Source: Thermus tengchongensis
GTDB taxonomy: Bacteria > Deinococcota > Deinococci > Deinococcales > Thermaceae
Length of the DNA: 64,000 bases
Direction: 5' to 3'
NCBI RefSeq assembly: GCF_021462405.1
Contig: NZ_JAKEDU010000004.1
Span: 1 to 64,000 of the forward strand
The notes under the pieces are model-generated. The model saw only the letters and a program-made list of their open reading frames with translations. It ran no database searches and was not told the origin of the DNA. This document shows, one piece after another, positions 11,156 to 19,297 of this stretch. How positions within the stretch are numbered: the stretch's first letter is position 1; every line of letters begins with the position of its first letter. The position numbers and the translations under genes are program-made.

Positions 11156-11716
11156 ATGGGCGAGGCAGCCAGGACCTTACCCCTGAGCTTTGCCGCCTAC
11201 CTGGAGATGGAGGCACAAAGCCCCGTGCGCCATGAGCTCCTGGAGGGCATCCCCTACGCCATGGCGGGGGCCAGCAAGGCCCACAACCTCCTGGTGCAGA
11301 ACCTGGCCTTCCTCCTGCGCCCGGCGGCCCGCGCCCGGGGTTGCCGCCTTTATGTGGAGACGATCAAGCTCCGTTTGGCCGAGCACACCGTCTACTACCC
11401 CGACCTCATGGTGGTCTGTGGGGCGGGCACCCCGCACCCCCTTTATGAGGAGAACCCCTGTTTGGTGGCCGAGGTGGTTTCCCCTAGCACGGAGCGCCTT
11501 GACCGGGGGGAGAAGCGCCACAACTACCTGCGCCTCGCTGCCTTGGAGGCTTACTTGCTGGTGAGCACCCGGGAGCCCCGGGTGGAGGTCTACCGCCGGG
11601 AAGGGGAGGGCTTCCGCCTGGAGGTCCACGCGGCGGGGCGGGTGCCTCTGCCCTGCCTGGAAGCGCTTTTGGACCTCGAGGCCCTCTACGAGGGCGTGGA
11701 GCCCGAAAGGGCGTAG
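11156..11716 (+). CDS. Uma2 family (DUF820) PD-(D/E)xK endonuclease-fold protein
   Basis: 186 residues with the Uma2 pattern: an N-terminal helix ending in ELLEGIPYAMAG, then ...HN LLVQNLA, the PD of YYPDLMVV, the E-V-x-S of CLVAEVVSPST and a Lys-containing helix after it (RGEKRHNYL). These make the nuclease-type active site. Biological role of the family is unsettled; it is abundant in Thermus and cyanobacteria and often found near mobile DNA. ATG 11156 is in frame with AAGAGGTG upstream. Divergent from valS with a 42-bp gap; overlaps the next convergent gene by 31 bp. Confidence 0.8.
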   Translation: MGEAARTLPLSFAAYLEMEAQSPVRHELLEGIPYAMAGASKAHNLLVQNLAFLLRPAARARGCRLYVETIKLRLAEHTVYYPDLMVVCGAGTPHPLYEENPCLVAEVVSPSTERLDRGEKRHNYLRLAALEAYLLVSTREPRVEVYRREGEGFRLEVHAAGRVPLPCLEALLDLEALYEGVEPERA

Positions 11717-12321
11717 AGGTAGTAGCGCCCTTCCCCTAGGTTGAAGAAGGCCTCCTCGTAGGCCAGGCCTTCCACCAGGGTTTCCGGGGGCAGGGCGAGG
11801 TGCACGGCCCCCACCGCTAGGCCCTCCGGGGAGAGGATAAGGGTGCCCTGGGCCAGCTCCTGGCTTTCCGCCTCGGGGTCGTTGAGGGGGGTGTAGAGGA
11901 GGCGCACGGGAAGGCCCTTTAGGCTATGCAGCACGTTCGTGGGGTCCCGGAAGGGGGCGCGGTGGAGAAGCCTTTCCTCCACCTCGGCCACCTCGCCCAA
12001 GAGGGCGTAGCGGTCCAAGGGGAGGAGGGCCTTTCCGCTTTCCAGGAGCACCAGGAAGCGCTCCTGGTCTTCTGGGGAAAGCCGGACGGGGGCCCGGTGG
12101 GGCCCCACCTTGGGGTCTTGGTCCAAGGCCCCTCCCTGCACCAGCGCCTTGGCCGCTTCCAGGGCTTCCTCACGGGTTTTGTAGAGGCTGTAGGGGTTTA
12201 CCTTGAAGAGGAGGTCGTACCCCCTTGGCCCCTGCACCAGCCAGGCCAGGTGGAGCTCGTAGAAGCGCTGTTTTTGCCACTCGGGGTACACGGGACCAGT
12301 ATAGGCCCCAGGGCCTCTCAT
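11686..12321 (-). CDS. Conserved hypothetical protein
   Basis: 211 residues, no signal peptide or membrane segment, Glu/Leu-rich. I do not recognise the family. It has a ribosome-binding site (AGAGGTG) 7-8 bases before ATG 12321 and a TATAGT box (reverse strand of 12345-12350), supporting a real gene. Divergent from mrp. The C-terminus overlaps the convergent Uma2 gene by 31 bp. Confidence 0.6.
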   Translation of the reverse strand: MRGPGAYTGPVYPEWQKQRFYELHLAWLVQGPRGYDLLFKVNPYSLYKTREEALEAAKALVQGGALDQDPKVGPHRAPVRLSPEDQERFLVLLESGKALLPLDRYALLGEVAEVEERLLHRAPFRDPTNVLHSLKGLPVRLLYTPLNDPEAESQELAQGTLILSPEGLAVGAVHLALPPETLVEGLAYEEAFFNLGEGRYYLYALSGSTPS

Positions 12322-12335
12322 TGTGCCTTCACCTC

Positions 12336-12363
12336 TTGCCCAAAACTATATCCGGGTATACCC
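12336..12363 (+). promoter_or_regulatory. Candidate mrp promoter with GGGTATACCC palindrome
   Basis: TTGCCC (12336-12341) and TATACC (12357-12362) are 15 bp apart, and the latter ends 11 bases before the mrp ATG, so the transcript would be nearly leaderless. The -10 lies in a perfect 10-bp palindrome GGGTATACCC (12354-12363), a possible operator. The divergent gene's TATAGT box overlaps the spacer. Spacing is short, so confidence is limited. Confidence 0.4.
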
Positions 12364-12373
12364 TGAGCCCGGT

Positions 12374-13426
12374 ATGGCGCTGACCGAAGAGCGGGTCCTC
12401 GAGGCCCTGCGCACGGTGATGGACCCCGAGCTGGGCAAAGACCTGGTCTCCTTGGGCATGGTGGGGGAGGTGCGGCTGGAGGGGAGCAGGGTGGACCTCC
12501 TCATCCAGCTCACCACCCCCGCCTGTCCCTTAAAGGGCCAGATAGAAGCGGACGTCAAGCGGGCCCTTCATCCTTTGGGGGTGGAGGAGGTGCGGGTGCG
12601 CTTCGGGGGCGGGGTGAGGGCCCCCGAGCAGTTCCCCATCCCCGGGGTGAAGCACGTGGTGGCGGTGGGCTCCGGCAAGGGGGGTGTCGGCAAGAGCACC
12701 GTGGCCGCCAACCTGGCCCTGGCCCTCCTGCAGGAGGGGGCCAAGGTGGGGCTTTTGGACGCCGATCTCTACGGGCCCAGCCAGGCCAAGATGTTCGGCC
12801 TGGAGGGGGAGAGGCTCAAGGTAGACCAGCACCGGAAGATCCTTCCCCTCGAGGCCTACGGCCTCAAGGTCCTCTCCATCGCCAACATCGTTCCTCCCGG
12901 CCAGGCCATGATCTGGCGGGGGCCCATCCTCCACGGCACCATCAAGCAGTTTCTGGAGGAGGTGAACTGGGGGGAGCTGGACTACCTGGTGGTGGACCTG
13001 CCTCCGGGTACCGGGGATGTGCAACTCAGTCTGGCCCAACTCACCAAGGTTTCCGGCGGGGTGATCGTGACCACCCCGCAGGAGGTGGCCCTGATCGATG
13101 CGGAAAGGGCTGCGGACATGTTCAAGAAGGTTCAGGTGCCCGTCCTGGGGGTTTTGGAGAACATGAGCCACTTCCTCTGCCCCCATTGCGGCCAGCCCAC
13201 CCCCATCTTCGGGGAAGGGGGGGGAAGGCGGCTTGCGGAGAAGCTCAAGACCCGCTTCCTGGGGGAGATCCCCCTCACCCTCCCCCTTAGGGAAAGCGGC
13301 GACCGCGGGCGGCCCATCCTGGTGGAGGCCCCCGAGGGCCCCGAGGCGGAAGCCTTCCGCAAGGCGGCCCGGGAGCTGGCCGCTGCCCTCAGCGTGCAAG
13401 CCTTCCTTGCCTTGCCCATGGCCTGA
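12374..13426 (+). CDS. mrp: Mrp/ApbC family P-loop ATPase, iron-sulfur cluster carrier
   Basis: 350 residues. Residues ~1-85 form a MIP18/DUF59 domain (VMDPELGKDLVSLGM...CPLKGQI with its conserved Cys), followed by the P-loop ATPase: deviant Walker A GSGKGGVGKS, LLDADLYGPSQ, the switch region DLPPGTGDVQLS and the C-x-x-C in LCPHCGQ that bridges a [4Fe-4S] cluster in the dimer. The protein delivers Fe-S clusters to apoproteins in the cytosol. ATG 12374 fits the promoter and the DUF59 start. The next gene, one base downstream, is a Cys-rich SufR-like regulator, consistent with Fe-S homeostasis. Confidence 0.93.
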   Translation: MALTEERVLEALRTVMDPELGKDLVSLGMVGEVRLEGSRVDLLIQLTTPACPLKGQIEADVKRALHPLGVEEVRVRFGGGVRAPEQFPIPGVKHVVAVGSGKGGVGKSTVAANLALALLQEGAKVGLLDADLYGPSQAKMFGLEGERLKVDQHRKILPLEAYGLKVLSIANIVPPGQAMIWRGPILHGTIKQFLEEVNWGELDYLVVDLPPGTGDVQLSLAQLTKVSGGVIVTTPQEVALIDAERAADMFKKVQVPVLGVLENMSHFLCPHCGQPTPIFGEGGGRRLAEKLKTRFLGEIPLTLPLRESGDRGRPILVEAPEGPEAEAFRKAARELAAALSVQAFLALPMA

Positions 13427-13427
13427 T

Positions 13428-14024
13428 ATGGCCCTTGTTCTGGAAGGCACCAAGGAACGCGTTCTGGACCTCCTGAGGCTCAGGCCCTATACCGCCAAGG
13501 AGCTGGCCAAAGCCCTGGGGGTGAGCCGGGCGGCCATCCTGAAGCACCTGCAGGACCTCGAGGCCCGGGGTCTGGTGCGCTCGGAGGTGAGGAAGTGTCT
13601 GGGCCGGGGCCGGCCCTACCGCCTGTACATGGCCCAGGACAGGGAGGCTCCCTACGCTTCCCTTTGCGGGGATGTGCTTAAGGAGGTGGAGAGGGTTCTG
13701 GGCCGGGAAGGGGTGGTGCGCCTCCTTTTGGAAAGGAACCGCAACCTTTTTGCTCCCTTGAACCTGGAGGCCCTTCCCCTCAGGGAACGCCTGGCCCGCC
13801 TGGCCCAGTTCCTGAGGGAGCAGGGCTATGAGGCGGAGGTGGTGGAGGAAGGGGGAAGGCTGTACCTCTGCCAGAAGCGCTGCCCCAAGCTGGCCCTCTC
13901 CCGGGAGCACGAGGCCCTCTGCCAAAGCGAACTCCTCGCTTACCAGGAGTTGTTGGGCCTCCCCTTGCTGCGGGAGGAGAGGCTGGCGGAGGGGGGAAGC
14001 TGTTGCCGTTACCGGGTAGAATAG
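13428..14024 (+). CDS. SufR-like winged-helix regulator with Fe-S-type cysteines
   Basis: 198 residues. N-terminal winged helix (about 8-70; LLRLRPYTAKELAKALGVSRAAILKHLQDLEARGLV) followed by an effector domain. Cysteines occur at 57, 80, 148, 152, 165, 192 and 193; the last five, in the pattern C-x3-CP...HEALC...GGSCCRYRV, match the cluster-binding region of SufR-type regulators that repress suf/isc genes when loaded with a [4Fe-4S] cluster. Translation starts one base after the mrp stop, so it is co-expressed with a Fe-S carrier. Target genes are not visible here; autoregulation of mrp is a reasonable inference. Confidence 0.8.
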   Translation: MALVLEGTKERVLDLLRLRPYTAKELAKALGVSRAAILKHLQDLEARGLVRSEVRKCLGRGRPYRLYMAQDREAPYASLCGDVLKEVERVLGREGVVRLLLERNRNLFAPLNLEALPLRERLARLAQFLREQGYEAEVVEEGGRLYLCQKRCPKLALSREHEALCQSELLAYQELLGLPLLREERLAEGGSCCRYRVE

Positions 14025-14028
14025 CGGG

Positions 14029-14793
14029 GTGTGGGTTTACCGCCTAAAGGGCACGGCGGCGGAACTGGATCCCCTGATCCCCGATCTCTTTGACCGGGGG
14101 GCCCGGGGCCTCGAGGAGCGGGAGGGGGAGGTTTTGGCCTACTTCCCCGCCCCTCTGGACCTGCCCTTTGGGGGAGTATGGGAGGAGCTCCCCGACGAGG
14201 ACTGGCTTTCCGCCTGGCGGCGGGACCTCAAGCCGGTGCGCGCCGGGCCCTTCCTGGTCCTGGCCCCCTGGCACCCAAAGGAGGAAGAGGGCATTCCCCT
14301 CACCATCGAGCCCGGGATGGCCTTTGGCACCGGGCACCACGAGACCACCCGCCTGGCCCTCGCCGCCCTGGCCCGCCACCTGCGTCCTGGGGAGAAGGTG
14401 CTGGACCTGGGCACGGGCTCGGGCATCCTGGCCATCGCCGCCGCCAAGCTGGGGGGTGAGGCCTTGGGGGTGGATATCGACGAAACCGTGCTTCCCCAGG
14501 CGGAGGAGAACGTCAGAAGAAACGGGGTCGGGGTCCGCTTCCTCCTGGGTAGCCTCGAGGAAGCCCTGCCTTACGGGCCCTTTGATCTCCTGGTGGCCAA
14601 CCTGTTTGCGGAGCTTCACCGGGAGCTGGCCCCCCTCTATCCAAAGGCCTTGGCCCCTGGGGGTAGGCTTCTCCTCACGGGGATCCTGGCGGAAAAGGCC
14701 ACCCTGGTGAAGGAGGCCATGGCCAGGGAAGGCTTTTCCCTCCAGGAGGAGGAGAGGGAAGGGGAGTGGGTGTTGCTGGCCTACGGGATCTGA
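14029..14793 (+). CDS. prmA: Ribosomal protein L11 methyltransferase
   Basis: 254 residues, exactly the length of T. thermophilus PrmA and collinear with it. An N-terminal L11-recognition domain (about 1-60) and linker precede the SAM-dependent Rossmann domain: EPGMAFGTGHHETTRL, VLDLGTGSGILAIAA (motif I), GVDID (motif II) and DLLVANLFAEL (motif IV). It trimethylates L11 at several positions. GTG start at 14029, four bases after the upstream regulator. Followed by rsmE after 3 bp, giving a ribosome-modification pair. Confidence 0.97.
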   Translation: MWVYRLKGTAAELDPLIPDLFDRGARGLEEREGEVLAYFPAPLDLPFGGVWEELPDEDWLSAWRRDLKPVRAGPFLVLAPWHPKEEEGIPLTIEPGMAFGTGHHETTRLALAALARHLRPGEKVLDLGTGSGILAIAAAKLGGEALGVDIDETVLPQAEENVRRNGVGVRFLLGSLEEALPYGPFDLLVANLFAELHRELAPLYPKALAPGGRLLLTGILAEKATLVKEAMAREGFSLQEEEREGEWVLLAYGI

Positions 14794-14796
14794 GCC

Positions 14797-15483
14797 ATGC
14801 GCCCGCACCGCGCCTACAGCCCAGGCCTTACCGGGGTGCTTCCCTTAAGGGAAAGCCGGCACCTCCTGGAGGTATTGCGGGCCAAGGTGGGGGACCGGTT
14901 CACGGTCTTCGACGTGGACCGGGAGGCCGTGGCGGAGGTGGTGGAGCTGGGGCCACCGGTGCGCTACCGCATCCTGGAGGAACGGCGCCCGGAGCGGGAG
15001 GTGGGGGTGGAGGTGGTCCTCTACCCCGCTCTTTTAAAGGGGGACAAGCTTGCCGAGGTGGTGCGCGCGGCCACGGAGCTCGGGGCCACCCGCATCCAAC
15101 CCCTCGTCACCCGGCACTCCGTGCCCAAGGAGATGGGGGAGGGGAAGCTGAAAAGGCTTCAGGCCATAGCCGTGGAGGCAGCTAAGCAGTCGGGAAGGCT
15201 GAGGGTGCCCGAGGTCCTGCCTCCCATTCCCCTGAACGCCCTGCCGAAGGTGGAGCAGGGTATGGTGGCCCATCTGGGAGCAAGAAGCCTGGTTCGGGAG
15301 GTGCTGGACCTTGGGAAGCCCCTGGCCTTGGCCGTGGGACCGGAAGGGGGATTTGCGGAGGAGGAGGTGGAGCTTTTGCAGGAAAAGGGCTTTACCCCGG
15401 TCTTCCTGGGCCGGAGGATTCTGCGGGCGGAAACGGCGGCCATCGCCCTCCTCGCCCTGTGCACCGCCGGGGAGGGGAGATGA
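14797..15483 (+). CDS. rsmE: 16S rRNA (uracil1498-N3)-methyltransferase
   Basis: 228 residues. N-terminal PUA-like RNA-binding part (about 1-70) and a C-terminal SPOUT domain with the trefoil-knot signatures: ATELGATRIQPLVTRHS, EAAKQSGRLRVPEV, AVGPEGGFAEEEVELL and LGRRILRAETAAIALLAL. It methylates U1498 of 16S rRNA, cytosolic. Its stop overlaps the next gene's start (ATGA, 15480-15483). Confidence 0.95.
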   Translation: MRPHRAYSPGLTGVLPLRESRHLLEVLRAKVGDRFTVFDVDREAVAEVVELGPPVRYRILEERRPEREVGVEVVLYPALLKGDKLAEVVRAATELGATRIQPLVTRHSVPKEMGEGKLKRLQAIAVEAAKQSGRLRVPEVLPPIPLNALPKVEQGMVAHLGARSLVREVLDLGKPLALAVGPEGGFAEEEVELLQEKGFTPVFLGRRILRAETAAIALLALCTAGEGR

Positions 15484-15890
15484 GGACCTTCGGCTGGCTT
15501 GGGGGTGTGGCCTTCCTCCTCTTCCTTGCCGGCTGCCGCTACACCTTCCTCCCCCTGGACCCGGGCAAGCCCCTGCCCCCGGAAAGGCCTTTTGTGGTGG
15601 CCCGTCTGGAGAAGGGCGCGGAGGAGGCCATCCTGGTCCTCAGGGTGGAGCGCCTTCCTTCCCCGGGTTACCTCCACCTCAAGTGGTTCCGGGAGGAGGC
15701 TTTGCTCCAGGAGAAAACCCTCTTTCTAGAGAAGGTGGGCTCCTACCGGGTTTCCTTTCCCTTGAGCGAGGGTTACCATCGCCTGGTGGGGCTTTGGGTG
15801 GAGGGGGTTCTTTTCCAGCTGGACCTGGGGACGCCCAGCCTACCGGACCCCGATGAGGAGGAGAAAAAGGGGAATGGTCAGGAACGCTAG
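15480..15890 (+). CDS. Putative lipoprotein, function unknown
   Basis: 136 residues. The N-terminus is a lipoprotein signal: a short basic start, hydrophobic core and lipobox LAGC ending near residue 18, so it should be lipid-anchored and exported. The mature part is probably beta-rich with no domain I recognise; it ends in an acidic/basic tail. Coupled to rsmE by a 4-bp overlap. Its 3' end overlaps the convergent AEC gene by 51 bp. Confidence 0.65.
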   Translation: MRTFGWLGGVAFLLFLAGCRYTFLPLDPGKPLPPERPFVVARLEKGAEEAILVLRVERLPSPGYLHLKWFREEALLQEKTLFLEKVGSYRVSFPLSEGYHRLVGLWVEGVLFQLDLGTPSLPDPDEEEKKGNGQER

Positions 15891-16733
15891 GAAGGTGGAC
15901 ACCACCACGCTCCTGGCCACCCGCGGGGCTTCCCCTCCAAATTCCCGGGTGAGGAGGAAGGCGTTCACCGCCACCGGGGTGGCCGACTGCAGGACCAAGA
16001 CCTGGTGCTCCAGACGGGGAAGGCCCAGGATGAACCCCACCCCGTAGGCCAGAAGGGGGGCCAGGAGGAGCCGCAGGCCGCTGGCTACTCCCTCAAAGGC
16101 CCCCACCTGGAAGCGGGTCTGGCTCATCTGCATCCCCAAGGTGAGGAGGAGAACGGGGATGGCCGCTTGGCCCATGAGGCGTAGGCCCTCGTCCAGGCGG
16201 AAGGGAAGGCTTACCCCCAGGGCTTTCAGCAGCAGGCCCAGAAGGAGGGCGTAAAAGAGGGGCAGGCGCAGGGTGAAAAGGAGCCCTTCCTTGAGGCTGC
16301 CTCCCCTTATGAAGGCTGGCCCTAGGCCGAACATGACCATGCTGGAGAGGATGAAGTACACCACGGCCCGCCTCAGCCCCTCTTCTCCCAGGGCAAAGTA
16401 GACCAGGGAAAGCCCCATGTTGCCGGAGTTGGGGAACAGGCTGCAGACGAGAAGAGACTTGGCGGCCTCGGGAGGGAGGCCCAGGAGTCTGGCCATCCCA
16501 GTGATGGCCAGAAAGAGGAGGAGGTAGGTGAGGGTAAAGCCCAAGGCAAGGCCCACCAGTCCTTCCCGGGAGTACTCCGCCCGGTACATGGCGTCGAAGA
16601 TGAGGGCGGGCACCAGGAGGTAAAGGGTAAGGCGGCTTAGGGTGGTGAGGTCCATGGGAATGCGCTTGCCCAACAGATACCCAGAGAAGACCACCAGGGC
16701 CACGGGAAGAACCGTGTTGAGAAGGGCCTGCAT
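15840..16733 (-). CDS. AEC (auxin efflux carrier) family permease
   Basis: About 297 residues with roughly ten membrane segments arranged in two similar halves. Characteristic AEC features include the Pro/Asn-rich crossover NSGNMGLSLVYFALG after TM4 and the ATPVAVNAFLL segment in the second half. Members export or import small organic anions or amino acids. Start could be ATG 16733 or ATG 16742; the open frame runs further upstream but into non-homologous sequence. It is divergent from the ornithine cyclodeaminase-like gene with under 20 bp between starts. Confidence 0.85.
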   Translation of the reverse strand: MQALLNTVLPVALVVFSGYLLGKRIPMDLTTLSRLTLYLLVPALIFDAMYRAEYSREGLVGLALGFTLTYLLLFLAITGMARLLGLPPEAAKSLLVCSLFPNSGNMGLSLVYFALGEEGLRRAVVYFILSSMVMFGLGPAFIRGGSLKEGLLFTLRLPLFYALLLGLLLKALGVSLPFRLDEGLRLMGQAAIPVLLLTLGMQMSQTRFQVGAFEGVASGLRLLLAPLLAYGVGFILGLPRLEHQVLVLQSATPVAVNAFLLTREFGGEAPRVARSVVVSTFLAFLTIPLFLLLIGVR

Positions 16734-16751
16734 GTGAGGCATTCTAAAGGC

Positions 16752-17576
16752 ATGGCGGGCTATCTGGCGCTTTCTAAGGCTATAGAGAGGGTGCTCCTCC
16801 GGAAGGCGGAGGTTCCGAGAAGGCTGGTCCTTCCCATCCCGGGAGGGCAGTTTTTGGTGATGCCCGCCGCAGACCAAGAGGTGGCCCTTTGCAAGCTGGT
16901 CACGGTAGAAGCCCATCGCCGCCCTTCGGTCCAGGCGGAGGTCTGGGCCAAGCGGCTAGATACCGGGGAGGTTTTCCACCTGCCGGGGGAGGAGATCACG
17001 AAAAGGCGCACCGCTGCCCTTTCCCTCCTGGCGGCCCGGCTCCTTGCTCCTAGGCAAGAGGGGGCGCTGCTCCTGGTGGGGCCTGGGGTTCAGGGGGAAG
17101 CCCACCTCGAGGCCTTCGCCGAGGGATTTACCCTGTGCCGGGTTTGGATCCGGGGAAGGAGCAGGGAGCGGACCGAGGCCCTTTTGGCCAAGGCCAGGGG
17201 TATGGGCCTCGAGGCGGAGGAGTGGGTGGCCCCTGAGGTGCCTGAGGAGGTGGCCTTCATCGTCACGGCCACCTCGAGCTCCACCCCCGTTCTACCTGAG
17301 AGGGTGCCGGGAGGCACCTTCATCGCTGCCGTGGGAAGCTTCCGCCCGGAGATGCAGGAGGTGCCAAGGGCCTTGGTGGAGCGGGCAGCGGTTTACTGCG
17401 ATACGGAGGATGCCCTGGTGGAGGCTGGGGAGCTTCAGGGCCTTTCTAAGCCGGTGGTGACCTTAAGGGAAGCCCTTTCGGGCAAGCGGTCGAAAGGGGA
17501 CCCCGTGCTTTTCAAGAGCGTGGGCCACGCCCTTTTTGACCTGGCGGCGGTGCGGCACCTCCTGGGCTTGGACTAA
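16752..17576 (+). CDS. Ornithine cyclodeaminase / mu-crystallin family oxidoreductase
   Basis: 274 residues. N-terminal substrate-domain features (VPRRLVLPIPGGQFLVMPA, then CKLVTV) and an NAD(P)-binding Rossmann half (LLVGPGVQGEAHLEAF, then IVTATSSSTPVL) fit the OCD/mu-crystallin family, whose members include ornithine cyclodeaminase, alanine dehydrogenase and delta-1-pyrroline-2-carboxylate reductase. The sequence does not tell which. The nucleotide loop reads GPGVQG. ATG 16752 follows AAAGG; an in-frame GTG 16734 is possible but overlaps the divergent gene. Confidence 0.8.
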   Translation: MAGYLALSKAIERVLLRKAEVPRRLVLPIPGGQFLVMPAADQEVALCKLVTVEAHRRPSVQAEVWAKRLDTGEVFHLPGEEITKRRTAALSLLAARLLAPRQEGALLLVGPGVQGEAHLEAFAEGFTLCRVWIRGRSRERTEALLAKARGMGLEAEEWVAPEVPEEVAFIVTATSSSTPVLPERVPGGTFIAAVGSFRPEMQEVPRALVERAAVYCDTEDALVEAGELQGLSKPVVTLREALSGKRSKGDPVLFKSVGHALFDLAAVRHLLGLD

Positions 17577-18481
17577 AGGCGGACGACGATCTTGCCCACA
17601 TGGCCCCTGTCCAGAAGGGCTTGGAAGGCGGCTTCAGCCTCGAGGAAGGGGAAAACCCTTCCCACCACGGGCTTGAGCTCCCGGCCCAAACGGGGCAGGA
17701 GAAACCGCAAGGCCTCCTGCACCAGGGCCTTTTCCCTAAGGAGGGGAGCCAGCCAAAAGCCCATTACGGTGAGGTTTCTTCGCATGAGGCGCAAGGGATT
17801 CAGGGGCGCCACCTCTCCCTCGGCGGCCCCGATATAGACCAGCCTTCCCCCCGGGTTTAGAAGGGAAAGGCTTTCCTCCAACTGGTTACCCCGCACCTCC
17901 AGAAGGATATCCACCCCGCCGAATGCCCTGGCCCTTTCGGGGAGCTCCGCATAGGGGGCGACGGCTTCGGCCCCCAGGGCCTGGGGAAGATCCAGCTTCT
18001 CGGGCCTCGAGGCGGAGGCCAGCACCTTTAGGCCCATGGCCTTTGCCACCTGTACCAAAGCGGTTCCCAAAGCTCCCGCTGCTGCCTGCACCAGGACCTT
18101 TTCCCCGGGCTTGGCCCCCGCCTGCCTCAGGGCCAGGTAGGCGGTAAGGAAGGAAACCGGGTAGGCGGCGGCTTCCTCCGAGGAGAGCCCCTCAGGCACG
18201 GGTAGAAGGGCTTCCCTGGGCACGGCTACCTTCTCTGCCAGGGCCCCATGCCCCATCAGGGCGGCGAAGCGCCGTCCCTCCACCCGGCCCACCGCTTCCA
18301 TGCCCGGCACGAAGGGCGGATGCGTCCGGGTGAGGTATCCGCCAAGCCGCATGAGGTGGTCGGCAAAGTTCAAGCCCACCGCTTCCACTTCCAACACCAC
18401 CTCACCCGGGCCCGGCGTGGGGTCGGGGATCTCCTTAAGGGTCAAGGGGCCTTGAAGGCGTTCTTGCACCCAGGCGCGCAT
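17573..18481 (-). CDS. Zinc-independent MDR family quinone oxidoreductase
   Basis: 302 residues of the medium-chain dehydrogenase/reductase superfamily. A GroES-like N-terminal domain (EVEAVGLNFADHLMRLGGY, MEAVGRVEG) is followed by a nucleotide domain with AAAGALGTALVQVAKAMG and GGVDILLEV. Zinc-binding Cys and His residues of alcohol dehydrogenases are missing, as in QOR/NADPH:quinone reductases. It probably reduces quinones or enones with NADPH. Downstream of, and on the same strand as, the sugar transporter with a 9-bp gap, so it may be read from that operon. Confidence 0.85.
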   Translation of the reverse strand: MRAWVQERLQGPLTLKEIPDPTPGPGEVVLEVEAVGLNFADHLMRLGGYLTRTHPPFVPGMEAVGRVEGRRFAALMGHGALAEKVAVPREALLPVPEGLSSEEAAAYPVSFLTAYLALRQAGAKPGEKVLVQAAAGALGTALVQVAKAMGLKVLASASRPEKLDLPQALGAEAVAPYAELPERARAFGGVDILLEVRGNQLEESLSLLNPGGRLVYIGAAEGEVAPLNPLRLMRRNLTVMGFWLAPLLREKALVQEALRFLLPRLGRELKPVVGRVFPFLEAEAAFQALLDRGHVGKIVVRL

Positions 18482-18490
18482 GCCAGGAGT

Positions 18491-19297
18491 CTACCCCTTC
18501 ACCGAGCCAGCCAGGAGTCCTCGAAGGAAGTACCGGCCCAGGAAGATGTAGACCAGAAGGGTGGGTAAAGCGGCCAGAATGGCCCCGGCCATGGGCAGGT
18601 TCCACTTCACCGCCTCGCCCCCCGCCAGCTGGGCCAGGGCCACGGTGATGGGCTGGCTCTCGGGGCGGGTGAGGGTCACGGCGAAGAGGAACTCGTTCCA
18701 GATCTGCGTGAACTGCCAGATGGCCACCACCACGAAGGCGGGGGCGGAAAGGGGCAGGACCACGTGGCGGAAGATGCCGAAGAAGCCCGCCCCGTCGATG
18801 CGGGCGGCCTCCACCAGCTCGTCGGGGATCTCCGAGTAGTAGTTTTTGAAGATCAGGGTGACGATGGGGATCCCGTAGACCACGTGCACCAGGATGAGCC
18901 CCCAGAGGGTGCCGTAGAGCCCGATGGCCTTCACGAACTGGAAGAGGGGGATGAGGATGCTCTGGTAGGGGATGAACATCCCGAAGAGCATGAGGGCGAA
19001 GAGGAGGTTGGAGCCCCTGAAGGGCCACTTGGCCAGAACGTAGCCGTTGAGGGCTCCCACCAGCGCGGAAAGGGCCGTGGCCGAGAGGGCCAGGACCGCG
19101 CTGTTTTGGAACTTGGGCCGAAAGGCCTCCCAGGCGGTGCGGAAGCTTTCCCAGTAGACGGGATCCGGCCAGCGCCACACCGCATCCAGGGTGATCTTGG
19201 CGGGTTCCTTGAGGGCGGTGAGGACCACCAGGTACACGGGCAGCAGGAAGAACAAGGTAGCGAGGAGAAGGAAGCCGTAGAGGAAAACCCGCCCCAT
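18491..19297 (-). CDS. Glucose/mannose ABC transporter permease 2 (MalG type)
   Basis: 268 residues, six predicted membrane segments, with the EAA loop ([25 protein letters not shown]) that docks on the ATPase. It forms the transmembrane channel with the preceding MalF-type protein. ATG 19297 shares its first base with the upstream stop (TGATG), giving tight coupling; GTG 19300 is an alternative. No ATPase is encoded here, so the transporter must use a shared MalK/MsiK-type ATPase from elsewhere, as is known for many Thermus and Gram-positive sugar transporters. Confidence 0.9.
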   Translation of the reverse strand: MGRVFLYGFLLLATLFFLLPVYLVVLTALKEPAKITLDAVWRWPDPVYWESFRTAWEAFRPKFQNSAVLALSATALSALVGALNGYVLAKWPFRGSNLLFALMLFGMFIPYQSILIPLFQFVKAIGLYGTLWGLILVHVVYGIPIVTLIFKNYYSEIPDELVEAARIDGAGFFGIFRHVVLPLSAPAFVVVAIWQFTQIWNEFLFAVTLTRPESQPITVALAQLAGGEAVKWNLPMAGAILAALPTLLVYIFLGRYFLRGLLAGSVKG

